DNA of 64,000 bases. It comes from Pohlia nutans. Taxonomy: Eukaryota; Streptophyta; Bryopsida; Bryales; Mniaceae. Numbering within the stretch: the first letter of the stretch is position 1; every line of letters begins with the position of its first letter. The stretch is taken from positions 12,429,009 to 12,493,008 of the forward strand of contig CM040100.1 of the NCBI GenBank assembly GCA_022496805.1, in the 5' to 3' direction. The position numbers and the translations under genes were made by a program. Under the pieces are notes generated by a model. The model searched no databases and had not been told where the DNA came from. It worked only from the letters and a program-made list of their open reading frames with translations. Positions 25,986 through 37,980 of this stretch are shown here, one piece after another.

Positions 25986-26552
25986 TTAACCCTTAAAGGT
26001 CCACACACTAGTAGAAATCATGGTCGAAAAGAACCGCAACCAAAATCGGCTACGGTTCTTTTGACCACCCCGATCTGCAGTCGCTTAGCGATTGCAGATT
26101 TTTCTTTTTTGATTTACGACTGCAATGTCCGGAATTTCAAGGCGTGTAATATACCGTTGGAAAGGTCTTGAAAATACCTTTCCAACAGTATATTGCACGC
26201 TCCTAAATGATTCAAATTTCAGTCGCAAATCTAAGAAAAAAAATCTGCAGTCGTTTAGCGACTGCAGATCAGGGTGGTCAAAAGAACCGCAGCCGATTTT
26301 GGCTGCGGTTCTTTTCGACCATGTTTTCTACTAGTGACAGAGCCCTTTCCAACCAGTATTATACATCAATATTCTATTTTTTTTGGCATGGTTCCACACC
26401 TTTTATGGGTTTAAGATCAAAAGTGAAGTTAAAATTCACGTCGACATGATTTTAACGAGCTATTGGGGTCTCAATTTGGAACGTTCTATTTACAACAAAT
26501 GTCAAATATACGCCAATGTATCTACTATCACCATCAGTTCTTTAAGGGTTAA
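25986..26552. mobile_element. TTAA-flanked element, host of a CACTA MITE
   Basis: TTAACCCTTAAAGGTCCACA at the left; TTCTTTAAGGGTTAA at the right. After removing the CACTA MITE about 235 bases remain. Confidence 0.75.
26006..26336. mobile_element. CACTA MITE, fully palindromic, TSD ACA
   Basis: Begins CACTAGTAGAAA and ends TTTCTACTAGTG, flanked by ACA on both sides. Almost the whole 331 bases fold on themselves. Inner hairpins include GGTCGAAAAGAACCGC and CTGCAGTCGCTTAGCGA with its near-complement. Confidence 0.92.
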
Positions 26553-26608
26553 GAAAATTGTTTTATCTAAGTTTCTTAAGTAGAAAAAATTGTACTTTGT
26601 ATTTGCAG

Positions 26609-27561
26609 GGATATCTCTTTGACCCTGCCTTGGTTAGAATAGAAGAAGATGATGATATGTGGATGATTGAAACCCAAACTAATAAAAGTGTCTCTCAAAG
26701 ACGATGTCAAGTCTCACAAAACACCCAGGGGCAGTTCAGCCCATTCGAGCCCTCATAGGGGTAGTTCAGTCCATCTCAGCTCTCACAGGGGCAGTTCAGT
26801 CCATCTCAGCCCTCATGCAACCCTCACAAGTCCAACATACTGAGGCAACAATGGCAAAGAAGAATAAAAAATTAGAGGTTATTTGATTGACAGCTTTCAT
26901 TTAAGCTTTTTGGTTTTAAGTTACCACAAACATTTTAATGAGTATTCAAACAGAAAATCGAATTGCACTCAAATCATTTCAAACAAAGTTTGGAAGGATG
27001 TTTATATTGATTATCAAAAGGAGTTTCCAAACTCCACATTTCAACCAGAGTCTCTTAAAGAGAAATTGAGAGATACCTTAAAGGAATTGAAAATGGGTAC
27101 TAGTAATGAAACAAATTATGAGAAGGCAACCCTCCAGTCAAAAGACTTTTTAGACCAAATCAAAAGTACTGACTCCCATGCAAAAACTCAAGAGGCGCCA
27201 AGACATAGTGGATCAGATGAGCCCAAACATGTCAAGTGACACTTCCACTGTGAAGGGAATCAGTGCAAGCATGTGGACAGTGGGAGATGGAGAAAAAGAA
27301 AGACGAAAAAGTAAAAGTGAGATTTTAGCAAAAACAACAAAGGGGATTTCATCTTTGGCTAGTACCTTTGCACAAGGGGAGGAAAATAGAGATGGACTCA
27401 TACAGCTCAAAATGGAATCCGAAAAGAAAAGAGCTCGTATGTTTGGATCCAAGGATCGGTCCATGTGGATGAATGATTTGTTCCGTCTTAGAGATGAAGG
27501 ATTTTATTCTCCTCAAGAATTCAAAAGAGAGATGGATGAAATTTTAAATACCAAATATTGA
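26609..27561 (+). pseudogene. Myb/SANT-like gene remnant, probably transposon-related
   Basis: An exon-like stretch starts after the acceptor TATTTGCAG (26608) and reads GYLFDPALVRIEEDDDMW. The frame is then broken by a 32-base tandem repeat. A second stretch in another frame (about 26954-27239) contains KVWKDVYIDYQKEF, TFQPESLKEKLRDTLKELK, which resembles the helices of Myb/SANT-like DNA-binding domains. After a further frame change (27178-27561) comes a charged segment ending DEGFYSPQEFKREMDEILNTKY-like residues and a stop. Such proteins occur as accessory proteins of PIF/Harbinger transposons and as domesticated genes. No transposase partner is nearby. The three frames do not splice together cleanly, so I treat it as degraded. 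Confidence 0.45.
26727..26823 (+). repeat. 32-base tandem repeat, three units
   Basis: Three imperfect copies of GGGGCAGTTCAGTCCATC followed by TCAGCCCTCAT. Unit length is not a multiple of three, so copy-number change shifts the frame. Confidence 0.85.
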
Positions 27562-27853
27562 TGTACTACTCTTTAAATTTAAATAAAATATTTATATGTT
27601 ACTAGGTATTTATACTATTTTTAGATTGTGACTTTTTATATGTCATTGTATTTACTATATACACGTAAATAAAGCCACATGTATCTATTACATACATTTA
27701 AATGAAAGCACCATTCTTATAAGGACTATAATTTATAACAAGGGCAAAAAAGATGACAAAAACAAAAGGCTTCTCATTTAGATTTCATTAAATGGAAACA
27801 TGAAAGCTTCTTGAAGTAAACTTGACATCTACCTCAAGCCTACCTCAACACAA
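27562..27853. other. AT-rich spacer
   Basis: Short non-coding gap between the Myb-like remnant and the CACTA transposon; nothing recognised. Confidence 0.5.
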
Positions 27854-27889
27854 CACTACGGCATATGGGTACTTTTATGACTGGGAGAA

Positions 27890-28760
27890 TGACTGCGTTT
27901 ATGACTGCGCGCAGTCATAAAATCAGGTTTTGTGACTGCGCGTCATATTTTTTGCTGACGTGGAATGTGACGCACGCGGTGACAGGGCGGGCTCATTACC
28001 GACGAGTCGCTTCGGACACCTAGTCATATGAATAAATACAATTGAAAACGTATACTTGGGCTCCATGTACGTGCCACGTCAGCATCTCCAACCGCCAACT
28101 TGACCGGCCCCTTGTCCTTGACTTTTCGTGGTCTCCCCGGGCAGCCGAGGCCAAAATCCGACGTAGCATGTGACTCTGTGGAGTCATATTTTATGCTGAC
28201 GTGGCATCCGACGTGGCACGTGACTTTGTCGAGGACTTTGTGGAGTCATATTTTTTGCTGACGTGGAATGTGACTCTGTGGAGTTATATTTTTGCTGACG
28301 TGGCACCTCCACGTGGAATGTGACTGCCAATCACATTTTCGGCTGACGTGGAATGTAATTCTGTGGAGTCATATTTTGGCTCATAATGTCGCTGACGTGG
28401 AATGTGACTGGGAGTGATGTTTTAGGCTGACGTGGAATATGACGGTGCACAGTCGTATTTGAGCGAATGCTGTGACTGCTAGCAGTCGTGTTTTCCAGAC
28501 CTCCAGTCATGTTTTTGAGATCGTTAGTCATATTTTAGTTTTAGTGCAAACATTATATAACTAGTTGTAGTCACAATATTGGAAACACTACAAACATTAT
28601 GTGACTTGCTCTAGTCACGTTATTGTTGATATGTATCCCGTTGTATAACTTGATAGAGTGATGTGGTGAGTGATTGAGTCACATTACTGGGATTTGTGTG
28701 CAATGTTTGTGACTACATTAAGTTAGATTCGCATTATTGTCAGTCGTGAACTGCAGTCAC
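27890..28760. repeat. CACTA left subterminal repeat region
   Basis: About ten copies of GCTGACGTGGAATGTGAC-type units in either exact or shortened form, with variants of TGACTGCGCGCAGTCATA. In the En/Spm family such clusters bind the element-encoded TNPA-type protein. Confidence 0.75.
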
Positions 28761-29888
28761 GTTTTGGAAGTCATTCCAAACAGTATCGATGTATTGTAGA
28801 CACACGTCATATGGTATAGCAACTAAGACAACACACCAAAAACTAGGTTTACACAAATATGTACTAAGTTCACTTTGTAAATACAAAGAAGGAAATCGTT
28901 GGAGACATAACAATGAGTTTAGAGAAACGTACATGAGTTCACTTATAATTAGTAATGAATATCTTGAAACAAAGGCAAATGAGGGTGGTTGCAAGCTACG
29001 GTCACCCAAACTTTTTGTCGCGGCATGCAAATTGGTGCACTTACCCAATCTTTGGAAAATCATCAATAAATATTGGAATGGAATTTTGTGACGAAACAAA
29101 TTGCATTGTTCCTAAAATTCTAAAGTTAAGTTGTCTACCACAATAAAGTTTGCAAATTTTCAATCTTTCTATCCAAGTTAAGCATTTCTACTTAGATTTG
29201 GTAGCGTGTCGCTTGTCAAAAGTGCAGCTATTTTATGAGAAATGCTAGAAGGGGGTCATAATTGAACTTCAAAAATTTATAGCAACATACCACAAGTGTG
29301 TACAAAGCTACCATATTTTATTTTTTGGGGTACTACGCTTACTTATTTTTTAATTAATTGTTTGGTGATGTTTTTGTTTTTTAAGATTTTCGTGCAGTTA
29401 AAACTTTTTTTTGGATTTTTTTTTTGGAAATGAAATAATGGTTCAATTTCAGAGGTGGGATATGAAATGCATTTTTCATAAAACCTATCTAATGATGTTA
29501 TGTAAAAAAGGCTCTTATTACCCATGCTCAGTAAAAAACAGAAAAGGCTATTGAGTAATGCCCAAAGACTTGAAATTAACTTAACAATTGCTAAAGTGAA
29601 AGTAATAGCATAAACCCTATTTGGGATGGTGAAATTTTTGATCTAATTGAAAGTTGAGAGGTGCGCATTACTACGCTAGTGCACGAGCTGCATGGCCTTT
29701 AGCTGCACAAGCTGCACCCCCCACTTGGTAGACCGTAGCTTGCAATCACCCATGAGTCAATTCTAGACAAATTTACTATCACGCATTTGCAGCTTTTATT
29801 CCTCATCAATATATGAACTATCTAAATACAAGAACCTTACTTCATGCATTTGAGGCTGCCTTGAATGCTTCCACAATACCTTTACCAA
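28761..29888. other. CACTA interior, no gene recognised
   Basis: The segment around GAGTTCACTTATAATTAGTA (28934) is a diverged copy of one near 30620 (TAGTAATGAATATCT is shared), so it is an internal duplication. The 100- and 119-codon frames on opposite strands at 28740-29099 are not supported. Confidence 0.45.
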
Positions 29889-30057
29889 TTAGAACTTTCT
29901 ACCACCTCTCACCTTCTTCTTCAACGGACTGCCTACTTTCTCTACCCGCTTAGCCACCCTCTTCGCTGCAGTCTCCTCGTGGTTCTCTTCGTCATCCGGT
30001 TGGGGGTCCTACTTGACACATTCTTGTGTCAGGAACTTGTATGCACCCCTTGGCAAC
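29889..30057 (-). pseudogene. CACTA second gene, candidate last exon
   Basis: On minus, after the possible acceptor ACCGTCAG, the frame reads LPRGAYKFLTQECVK, one stop, then DPQPDDEENHEET, AAKRVAKRVEK and a basic end KKKVRGGRKF before the stop at 29889. The acidic-then-basic composition is typical of DNA-binding accessory proteins of CACTA elements. The internal TAG and lack of homology by eye keep this tentative. It is on the same strand as the candidate first exon at 32913-33040. Confidence 0.35.
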
Positions 30058-30948
30058 TGACGGTTACACAACGCATACAAAAGTCCTTTATAACTACACT
30101 GCTACATACATTTCACAATTTATGACTAGTCCTTGTACATTTGTCATTTTATGACTAATCTATGTTATATACATTTGACATTTTATGACTAGTCCCTGTT
30201 ACATTCAGTCATCTATGATAAGTCCATTTTTTATACATTTGACGGTTTATGACACAATCTTGTAATACACATTCGACAAATTTATGACTAGTCCGTGTTA
30301 TGACTAGAAACATAAGAAATGCAATTTAAAACCCTAAATTATTGTTCTTTCATCAGTTGGCGGATTTCTGTTATTTCTATTCAACTAGTTCTGCACCATT
30401 TTAGCAAAAATATTAGACCATCAAACCTAAGAGAACTTCAACAATTTCCATTCACAAATTTATAGATCACTCCTTAAATCATTCCAAGGATGTGCATAGC
30501 AATTAGCCATCGCTTTAGACTCACCTGAAATAAGTAGGGAGCTATAAAAGAAGAGTGTAATGTCACCAATTGCATAATGCAAAGAATGCACGGAATGCAC
30601 AAAATACACAGAGAAATGTGAATGAGTTCAATGGTCTTTAGTAATGAATATCTCATAACATATCCAAATGAGTCAGCCTATGACAGCTTTACAAAACCTC
30701 GTGCCTACAAAAATGGAAACTATTACAACAATAGTAGCATTAATAGTGGCCATCCGATTCAACTAGAGCATATATATGCGAGGACGTACCTTAGAGACAG
30801 TCTCCCACACCTGCTCCAAAAGCCTGCAATGCACACCACATGAATGATCTTATTCATCTCCTCAAAAATGGTACCAAATGAAGGTTGTTTGCGCAGCTCC
30901 AGTAACAAACAATCCCATGACTAAACTGAGGGTTTCTCTTGCAAAGAC

Positions 30949-31195
30949 TTAACCCTAAAGGACCAAGGATTCATGGTTTTAAAATGATAAATTCAATTGA
31001 TGATATTGTGAAAAATATAATTCAAATGGGACCAAATTTTATATCACCAGAATCATTCGAGAACATTGCATGTGTTGCCGTGTTGGTCAAACAATAAATC
31101 AATTTGAACGAAAGAAAGTCCAAATAGAACGTACTCAGAACTGCTTAAAAAGAACATGATGCCCAATTCGGGCTCCTTGGTACTTTAGAGGTTAA
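30949..31195. mobile_element. TTAA-flanked MITE, family C
   Basis: TTAACCCTAAAGGACCAAGG at the left and GGTACTTTAGAGGTTAA at the right; 247 bases. It lies inside the CACTA element, so it inserted there or travelled with it. Confidence 0.8.
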
Positions 31196-31469
31196 TTTTA
31201 TATCCTCAAATTCGGGAGGCATGTAGAATGCTTTTTTAGGGTCAAAATACCACAAGAAAGCGAGAAATCAGTTCAATGAGGCTCTATCAAAACAAATCAA
31301 GAATTCACTCATACCTTGAACCAAGAGCTACCAGTTTTGCAGTAGGGTTTCTGATTTTTGAAGGTTTGCTATTCTAAGCGGATTAAATCATTGCCAAGAT
31401 GAAGCAACAGGATAAGGAGTATAAGTAGAAGTTCACTTCTGAACCTAAAACCCCAACACCTACACATAC

Positions 31470-31577
31470 TATGTTTTAAACTGATTCCGGTGATGTGAAA
31501 TATGGTCCCATTTGAATTATATGTTTGACAATATAATCAATGAAATTTGTCATTTCAGCACCATGAATCAAGGCGAA
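31470..31577. repeat. partial family C fragment, inverted
   Basis: About 105 bases around GATTCCGGTGATGTGAAAT match the inner part of family C in reverse. Both ends are missing. Confidence 0.6.
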
Positions 31578-31989
31578 CACATCTAAATTTCTATCTAAAA
31601 TATACCATTGCAATGTAGTGTCATGCTTGAGAGCCCACCTTTTTCAACCATTTTTGAAATGCTGGATGTGGGACAGCAGTAATTCCTTGTCGGTCATCAA
31701 ATCAACAGATTTTTCAATCTTACATAAGCACAAAAAGTTGATACACCCATTTAATTAGCACAATGTGTACAACACACGTCTGAGTAATAAAGACAGCATT
31801 TGCAGCTTGATGAACATCTCATAATGTTGAAAAAGGACGGCAATGGACCACTGTAACACAAAAATGACATCCTCCAGCAAGACTTGAGGATTTCCATAGT
31901 TCCATTAAAAGTCTCTCTCGTAAATTCATAAAGATTGCTCAGTTTAAAGAAAGCTACCCTGTCGAAACCCTAAGTTGGCCCTTTTGCAA

Positions 31990-32780
31990 AAAAACTGGTG
32001 CGGAGGCAAAAAGGAAAGGAAACAAAACTAAGCAGAAATGACACAATGACTGAGCTCACGTGCTCTAACCTGGAGGGAGAGAAACTTTGTGCATATAGGA
32101 CCGCACAATATTTCGCCGCTTCGCATCCGGCGCTTCTTCGTCCGTTGCTTCAGTTACATCATTGCTCACAGGCTCCGGAATTTGCAAGCAACCATGCCAA
32201 AAACCTCCGCGTCCCGGCCCGCAAAGTTTCAAGAACGCCGCTGAGCCTCTTCAGTTCCCAAGCTAACAAGCACAAACTACTGGTGCGAAGAGCAAACTAC
32301 TAGTGCAAAGAGTTGAGCGCCGCTGGGAAGAAGGGACGCCTTGAAGCTCGACGAGCAGTAAAGTGTAACATGATTAGAGTTTTGAGACTTTGGCTTCGCT
32401 GCAACTGCGACTGACTGGAGATTGAAGAGAAAATGAGCCCTAGAGCCTTTTACCCTACTAGGGTTTCGGCAATCGGCCCTCTTCCGACCAGGAAGTCTGC
32501 GTCCCTCAATTGCGCGGAACACAACAAGCTGCAGCGGACTTACAAGCAGAGAGTTTTGCCAAACCTAACGCGGAGCAACCTTTGCACCCTAAACCATTTG
32601 CTCACTAGCATTGCCTAGGGTTTTGGCAATTGGCCCTCAACTAGACCATGGACTCACACTTCGGAGAGTTTTGCCAAACCAGACGCGGCCAAGCGTGGCA
32701 CAACCACCACTTGCACTTAAGCGGAGCCTTAGGGTTTCGGCTACAGTGATTGTGCCACTTTTTTTCAACCAAATTACTCA
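31990..32780. other. GC-richer block with diverged tandem repeats in the CACTA
   Basis: AGGGTTTCGGCAATCGGCCCT (32462), AGGGTTTTGGCAATTGGCCC (32619) and a third partial copy near 32730, with GAGAGTTTTGCCAAACC following the first two, mark imperfect repeats of about 160 bases. Composition differs from the surroundings and suggests promoter or captured host sequence. No coding region is convincing. Confidence 0.4.
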
Positions 32781-32912
32781 AACCCTACTGCTGCTTCACA
32801 TGCACAAATATTGAGCGCAATTCTGCGGCGTGCTTGAGGAGTGCAATATGCGTTTTGACACTAGACCCTGAATTCAGCCCTTCTACACAGCTCCAAGAGG
32901 TAAGACACTCAC

Positions 32913-33040
32913 CTTTTGTCTTTGGGCCTCTTGAATGGTTTCTACGCAAGCGATGGCAACCCCAACCCATTCAAAACTTGTGTATTCTCTGCAATGAGCT
33001 TGTTCCTCAATTGCTCATACTCAGAAACTCCAGGCGCCAT
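32913..33040 (-). pseudogene. CACTA second gene, candidate first exon
   Basis: ATG at 33040 opens MAPGVSEYEQLRNKLIAEN and continues TQVLNGLGLPSLA, one TAG, then KPFKRPKDKR up to the donor AAAAG/GTGAGTG at 32912. The pattern EYEQLRNKLIAEN...LGL resembles N-termini of plant transposon-associated nuclear proteins. With the basic exon at 29889-30057 it would form an antisense partner to the TNP2 gene; the intervening 2.8 kb contains a MITE. The stop makes the current copy non-functional unless recoded or edited. Confidence 0.5.
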
Positions 33041-33200
33041 GATGCAGTCTTGATAGAATAAGCACCAAATGTGAAAAGTGGCACTAGGCGCTCAAGTGGA
33101 AGCTCGAGAATATTTTTGCTGTTGTGCCGGACACGTCGGCCGGGTTAACCCCCGCCACGTGTCGGGCGTTGACTGAGCCTTTACGCAGTTTGTGACTGCG

Positions 33201-33329
33201 TCGAGTGAGGTATGTAACACTCGGGAGTCATACAACACTCTAGAGTCATAAACATGACGCCCTCTAGTCATCTAAATGACTCTGTAGTCTTGTACGACTC
33301 CCTCTTGTAATATTTCCTACGCACAGTGG
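33201..33329. repeat. 129-base direct repeat, copy 1
   Basis: Shares CATGACGCCCTCTAGTCATC and GTAATATTTCCTACGCACAG with 34163-34291, about 93% identical by eye. Confidence 0.85.
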
Positions 33330-34162
33330 TATGCCTGAGTTTAGTGACAAAAGTGGTCTTTAGCGTGTATCAGAATAGTATTGTCTCTACCTCAAAACAA
33401 GAAAACCCTAAAACCCATAACTGCTATCGACCCATAAATCTATCAACTGCTATAATCCTTTGCAATTAAAGCCTTCATCTAAATACTAGTGATTATAAAC
33501 CCTAAAAACTCTGAATCCGAAAACACTAAAATAAAACCGCTCATCGTAGGGAATGGCCATTGATACCATGAAGATGTCAACCAAATTACTTGTTTGTTAT
33601 CCCTTACAAAGCCTTCTCTACAATGTTGTAGACCCTATATCTAAAAACACAAGAATGTACCCTAAACCCAAGCATCTTAGTGCATGGCATTTCCTTGCAC
33701 CATGAAGATGTATCCGGATTACTCGTGGTGATCCCTCATAGAGCCTTCCCTATGATGTTACAAATCATAGAATTGGACCCTAAATCTGAGCCTCTTTGTG
33801 CATGGCATTCACTTGTACCATGAAGATGTAAACTAGGTTCTTTGAAGTAGGGAATTTGGATTTTGTACACTTGATTAGACTCACGTGCTATATTCGTATC
33901 GGATGGAGATACAATCAATCGAACACATTGTGCAAAAAAAAACTTAATTAACAATTTTTAGAAAGGTTGTAAATAGAACTTTAACCTCTAAAGGATTGAG
34001 CAGCCCTATATTAATGTGTGATTGTAACTCGGGGTGCCCACTACTGTTTCCTTCATATTTGCACAATCAACTTTTAAAATCCATCACCAATAATTTTCAA
34101 TCAATTGTTATATAAAACAAGGAAAAAGTAAACAATTTTTTTTCGAAAATGGAAAATGACTA

Positions 34163-34291
34163 AGTCGAGTGAAGTATGTGACACTCAAGAGTTATACAAC
34201 ACTCTAGAGTCATCAACATGACGCCCTCTAGTCATCTATATGACTCTGTAGTCTTGAATGACTCCCTCCTGTAATATTTCCTACGCACAGT
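34163..34291. repeat. 129-base direct repeat, copy 2, abutting TNP2
   Basis: Ends TACGCACAGTGG immediately before the first recognisable TNP2 codons, so the 5' part of the transposase gene was lost or displaced here. Confidence 0.85.
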
Positions 34292-37210
34292 GGTCATGCT
34301 AAACTACAATCTTCCCTCTTGGCTAGTGACCAAAAACTTCTTTATAATGCTCACGTTACTAATACCCGGAAAAGAAAGTGTGACAGACAGAAATGTGGAT
34401 GTGTACCTGGCACCATTAATCGAGGAGCTGCAAGAGCTATGGGAAGGGACCGATTGCGTGGATGGATCACAAAAAAACTTCGGCGACAAAACATTCAAGC
34501 TCCTAGGTATGCTATTGTGGACGATGAACAATTTTCCGGCATACGGATTGATTTCTGGCCAAGTCATGAAAGGACACAAGGCGTGTCCCGTGTATGGCCC
34601 CAACGTAGTAACTCGGCGCTCGAAAGCATTGAAGAAGAATGTGTACCTTGGGCATAGACGGCATTTGCCAGTGGCGCACCAATGGAGGCGACAAAGGTCT
34701 AATTTTGATGGCCAACCCGACATGAGACCTCCACCACGAAGGATGAGCAGTCGAGAGCACTTGGCGTTTGCGAATGATCGACAAGAATGGACAAGAAAGA
34801 TCCACGCAAACAAAGGAAGACAGACGCCGGACCCTGTACACGAACACGGAGTGAAGAGAAGGACATGTCTTTTTGACCTTCCGTATTGGAAAGTACGTGT
34901 ATCTAACGCAGTCTTGTACAGTGACATGACTGTACACAGTGATGTTGTCATGCGTGGACTCTAAATTTTGACTGAATGCAGTGATGTGCCGTGAAATATG
35001 ACTGTGCACAGTGCTAGTCTGATTCTTGGAATCCAGTTTAGGACTCAATGCAGTGATGTGATGCGGAATGTGACTGTACACAGCGATGATGTACTGCATG
35101 GAATCTTATTTGTGACTCTATGGAGTCGCTGTACAGGATCTTCTAATCCGACACACGTTGGATGTCATGCACTGTGAATAAAACATTGCCGAGAATATCA
35201 TGAAGACGATATTCGGAGAGAATGACACCCTCGGAGCCCGTCTCGATATGAAGGAAGCAGGTATACGCAAACATCTATAGCCTGTATGCGGAAAGAAACA
35301 AGGCAACGTCATGTTACCTCGGTCATCATACGTTCTTACGAAAGAAGAGCATCAGGTCTTTGTAGACGAAGTGTGTTCCTTGCGAACCCCCTCACAGTAC
35401 GTCGGGCAGCTGGAGAAGCGTGTGAACACGGATGGGCAAATCAAAGGCCTTAAATCACATGACTACCATGTCCTTTTCCAGGAGGTGTTGCCACTGTGTG
35501 TGCGCACTACATTGGCGAAGGAAGTTCGGACGGCAATAATAATGTTGAGCCGAGTATTCCGGAGGATATATACCAAGTCCATCGATCCCAAGGCTATAGA
35601 AGATATGAGGTGCGAAGCGACCATCGCATTATGCATGTTGGAGAAAGAGTTTCCACCGTCATTCTTTGACATTATGAGCCACTTGTTGTTGCACCTCGTA
35701 GAGGAAGTGGAAATCTGTGGACCCGTTCATACACGATGGATGTACCCTATTGAAAGATATTTGAAGACACTCAAAGGCTACGTTTGAAATCGAGCTAAAC
35801 CAGAAGGTAGCATGGCCGAAGGCTATGCTGTAGTTGAGGCATTGGGGTTCTGCACCGAGTATATGCAAGAGTATACGACTACTACTCGAAGAGTGTGGGA
35901 CGATAAAGAAGACCCTTCAATGTACGACGAGATCCTCGAAGGCAACGAGCGCCCTGGCTATCTGTCACCTAACATCCGAGGATGGATTCACGAGTTCGTG
36001 GTGACGAACGCGGCACCATTGGAAGATTGGAAGAGGTGAGTTCACATCACCAGGGCTGACGTGGAATATGAATGCGATTGTACACAATGTGACTATCTTC
36101 AGTGATGACAATGATATCCGTGACTGCCCCCAGCCTCCAAATGTCTTCCGCAACGGCCGCTCGTGATATCAGTGACTGCCCCCAGAGATGTTAGTGATTG
36201 CCTCCAGTGAGACCACTAGATCTGCACCCAGTGATGCAGTGGTTGCCACGAGCAGCTAGTTTAGGCTATATATTACGTTCTAAACCCCGAATATTCTGTG
36301 AAGATGTAAGTGACCATATTTAACTCTTCTGTCTTACATGAGACACGAGGATGACATGGCACGTCAGGAAGCGGAGCGTCACGAGTATAGGCGCAAGAAG
36401 CGGAAGGCTAGGGTAGTGTACCCTTCGAAGATGTGCGACGAAGTTTTCCACGTATGGTTTCCAAAGGTTGTGATACGGGCTATAGAAGATGGGGACGAGG
36501 AGGTCCTCCAAGACGTGAGGGCCTTGATGCTACCTCCATCGGATGTAGCCAAGTCGTATCGATCCATGTATGCATATGGAAACCACCTCCGTGTCCGGAG
36601 TGCGGAGACGCAATTGACAACCGCGGACTCAGGGGTAGCCTCAACCTTTCGACAACTTTGTCGCGCGGGTACCAAGGATACAAATCTTTGGGCTGCGGAG
36701 TTGGAGTACGTGGGGTGGATGGAGGAAATCCTTTCAGTGGACTATGGATAGTTTGAGGTGGTGGTCCTCTATTGCAACTGGGTGGTTACAAACATGAGAG
36801 GAGATGGCGCCACCATGAAGCGCGATGATTACGGTTTCACTACCGTAAACTTTGAGAGGTTTATCCCATACTCTGCACAGTCATTTGCATTCCCGCTCCA
36901 CATCAAACAAGTTCTTTTTGCACCGGATGTGGCCAAGCGTGGATGGGAAGTTGTGTTGCGCAGAGAACCACGAGGAGTTTGGTCATTCTCGAACCACCAA
37001 CTCACGGATGAAGTACAATGCATATCATTGGAGAGAGCATGTGATTTTCCCGGACTCGAAGCCACAGATCTGGATTCGGATCTCATACCGAAAACACCTA
37101 TTTTTAGCGATGCAGTGGAAGTAGCCCCGGAGGTGGTTACTAAAGCATTAGAACGCCTCAGACAAGACAACACATCGGTAGATGATTTAGACTATTGCGA
37201 CTCAGAGTAG
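34290..37210 (+). pseudogene. CACTA transposase TNP2, 5'-truncated with nonsense codons
   Basis: Three exons are visible. Exon 34290-34892 starts inside the domain (NYNLPSWL, LIPGKESV, DVYLAPLIEELQELW, LLWTMNNFPAYG, GHKACPVYG, YLGHRRHLP), the hallmark series of the plant tnp2 transposase. Its donor joins WK to DLLIRHTLDVMH at 35137 in phase 0, as in intact TNP2. Exon 35137-36035 continues with the DUF4218-like block (GLKSHDYHVLFQEVLP, EFPPSFFDIMSHLLLHLVEE, RWMYPIERYLKTLKGYV, then NRAKPEGSMAEGYAV). Exon 36343-37210 holds the DUF4216-like end (VVLYCNWV, DDYGFTTVNF, KQVLFAPD). In-frame stops interrupt CE*NIAEN, KHL*PV, GYV*NRAKP and DYG*FEVV. The N-terminal third is missing. Likely a nuclear DNA transposase in origin, now inactive. 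Confidence 0.9.
34893..35136 (+). other. TNP2 intron loaded with subterminal-type repeats
   Basis: GTACGT ... GTACAG. It contains several copies of GACTGTACACAGTGATG-like units, the same vocabulary as the element's ends. The next intron (36036-36342) has related units. Confidence 0.7.
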
Positions 37211-37699
37211 GATTGATCGAGTCCCCGTTCAATCACACACAGTTGTGAACATTCCACTCGATGGACATATCTATATATATACATATATTCACACGTACTT
37301 GTGTAATTAGCACCCTCATGTCTTGGCCACGCAACACACATTCATTTCAACCTCCCAAACCTGTAACTTGCACACTTCTCACGTTAGTTGCAAACTACCA
37401 CTACATGCACGGATACAATTATAAAACCGGCAATAAGTCTTTCCCATATTCCTTGCCAATGTAAACCCCCCCCCCTCCCCCTATAAATCGAGTAAATCAA
37501 TAATTTATTCATCAATTATTAAAATAATATACATGGCCAATTCCTAATTACCCTAAACAAATGAAAAACTACTCAATTTTGGACACAAATTCTCCCTATA
37601 AAATAAATACCCTAAATCCTCATACTATACAGTGATTGAGAGGGCCAAAATACATATAAACTGTCTCGGGCAGTGTTTATAATCTTGGGCTGCCCAAAA

Positions 37700-37980
37700 A
37701 AAAAACAATATGACTGTAGGGAAAATGTGACTGCAAAATATGACTAGGAGAAAAATGTGACTACCAAATATGACTAGGCGTTCCCCAGGAACGTTCCCAT
37801 TCGTTCCCTACGAAGATATACGACCCTCCCACCCACTTTATACGGTACAGCTGCCAAATATGACTGCAGAATATGACTGCCAGTCACATTGTTAAAATTG
37901 GCCGCCGCCGACAATTTTGCCCTCGTAGAATGTGACTGCCGGCAGTCGCCTCTCACCCCCAATCACATTCTCCCAGTCAT
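37700..37980. repeat. CACTA right subterminal repeats
   Basis: Copies of AAATATGACTG, AATGTGACTGC and their complements just inside the right terminal repeat. Confidence 0.75.

Noticed and set aside
34304..35099. Antisense frames of 215 and 195 codons
   Set aside because: They lie opposite the recognisable TNP2 exon and are its shadow.
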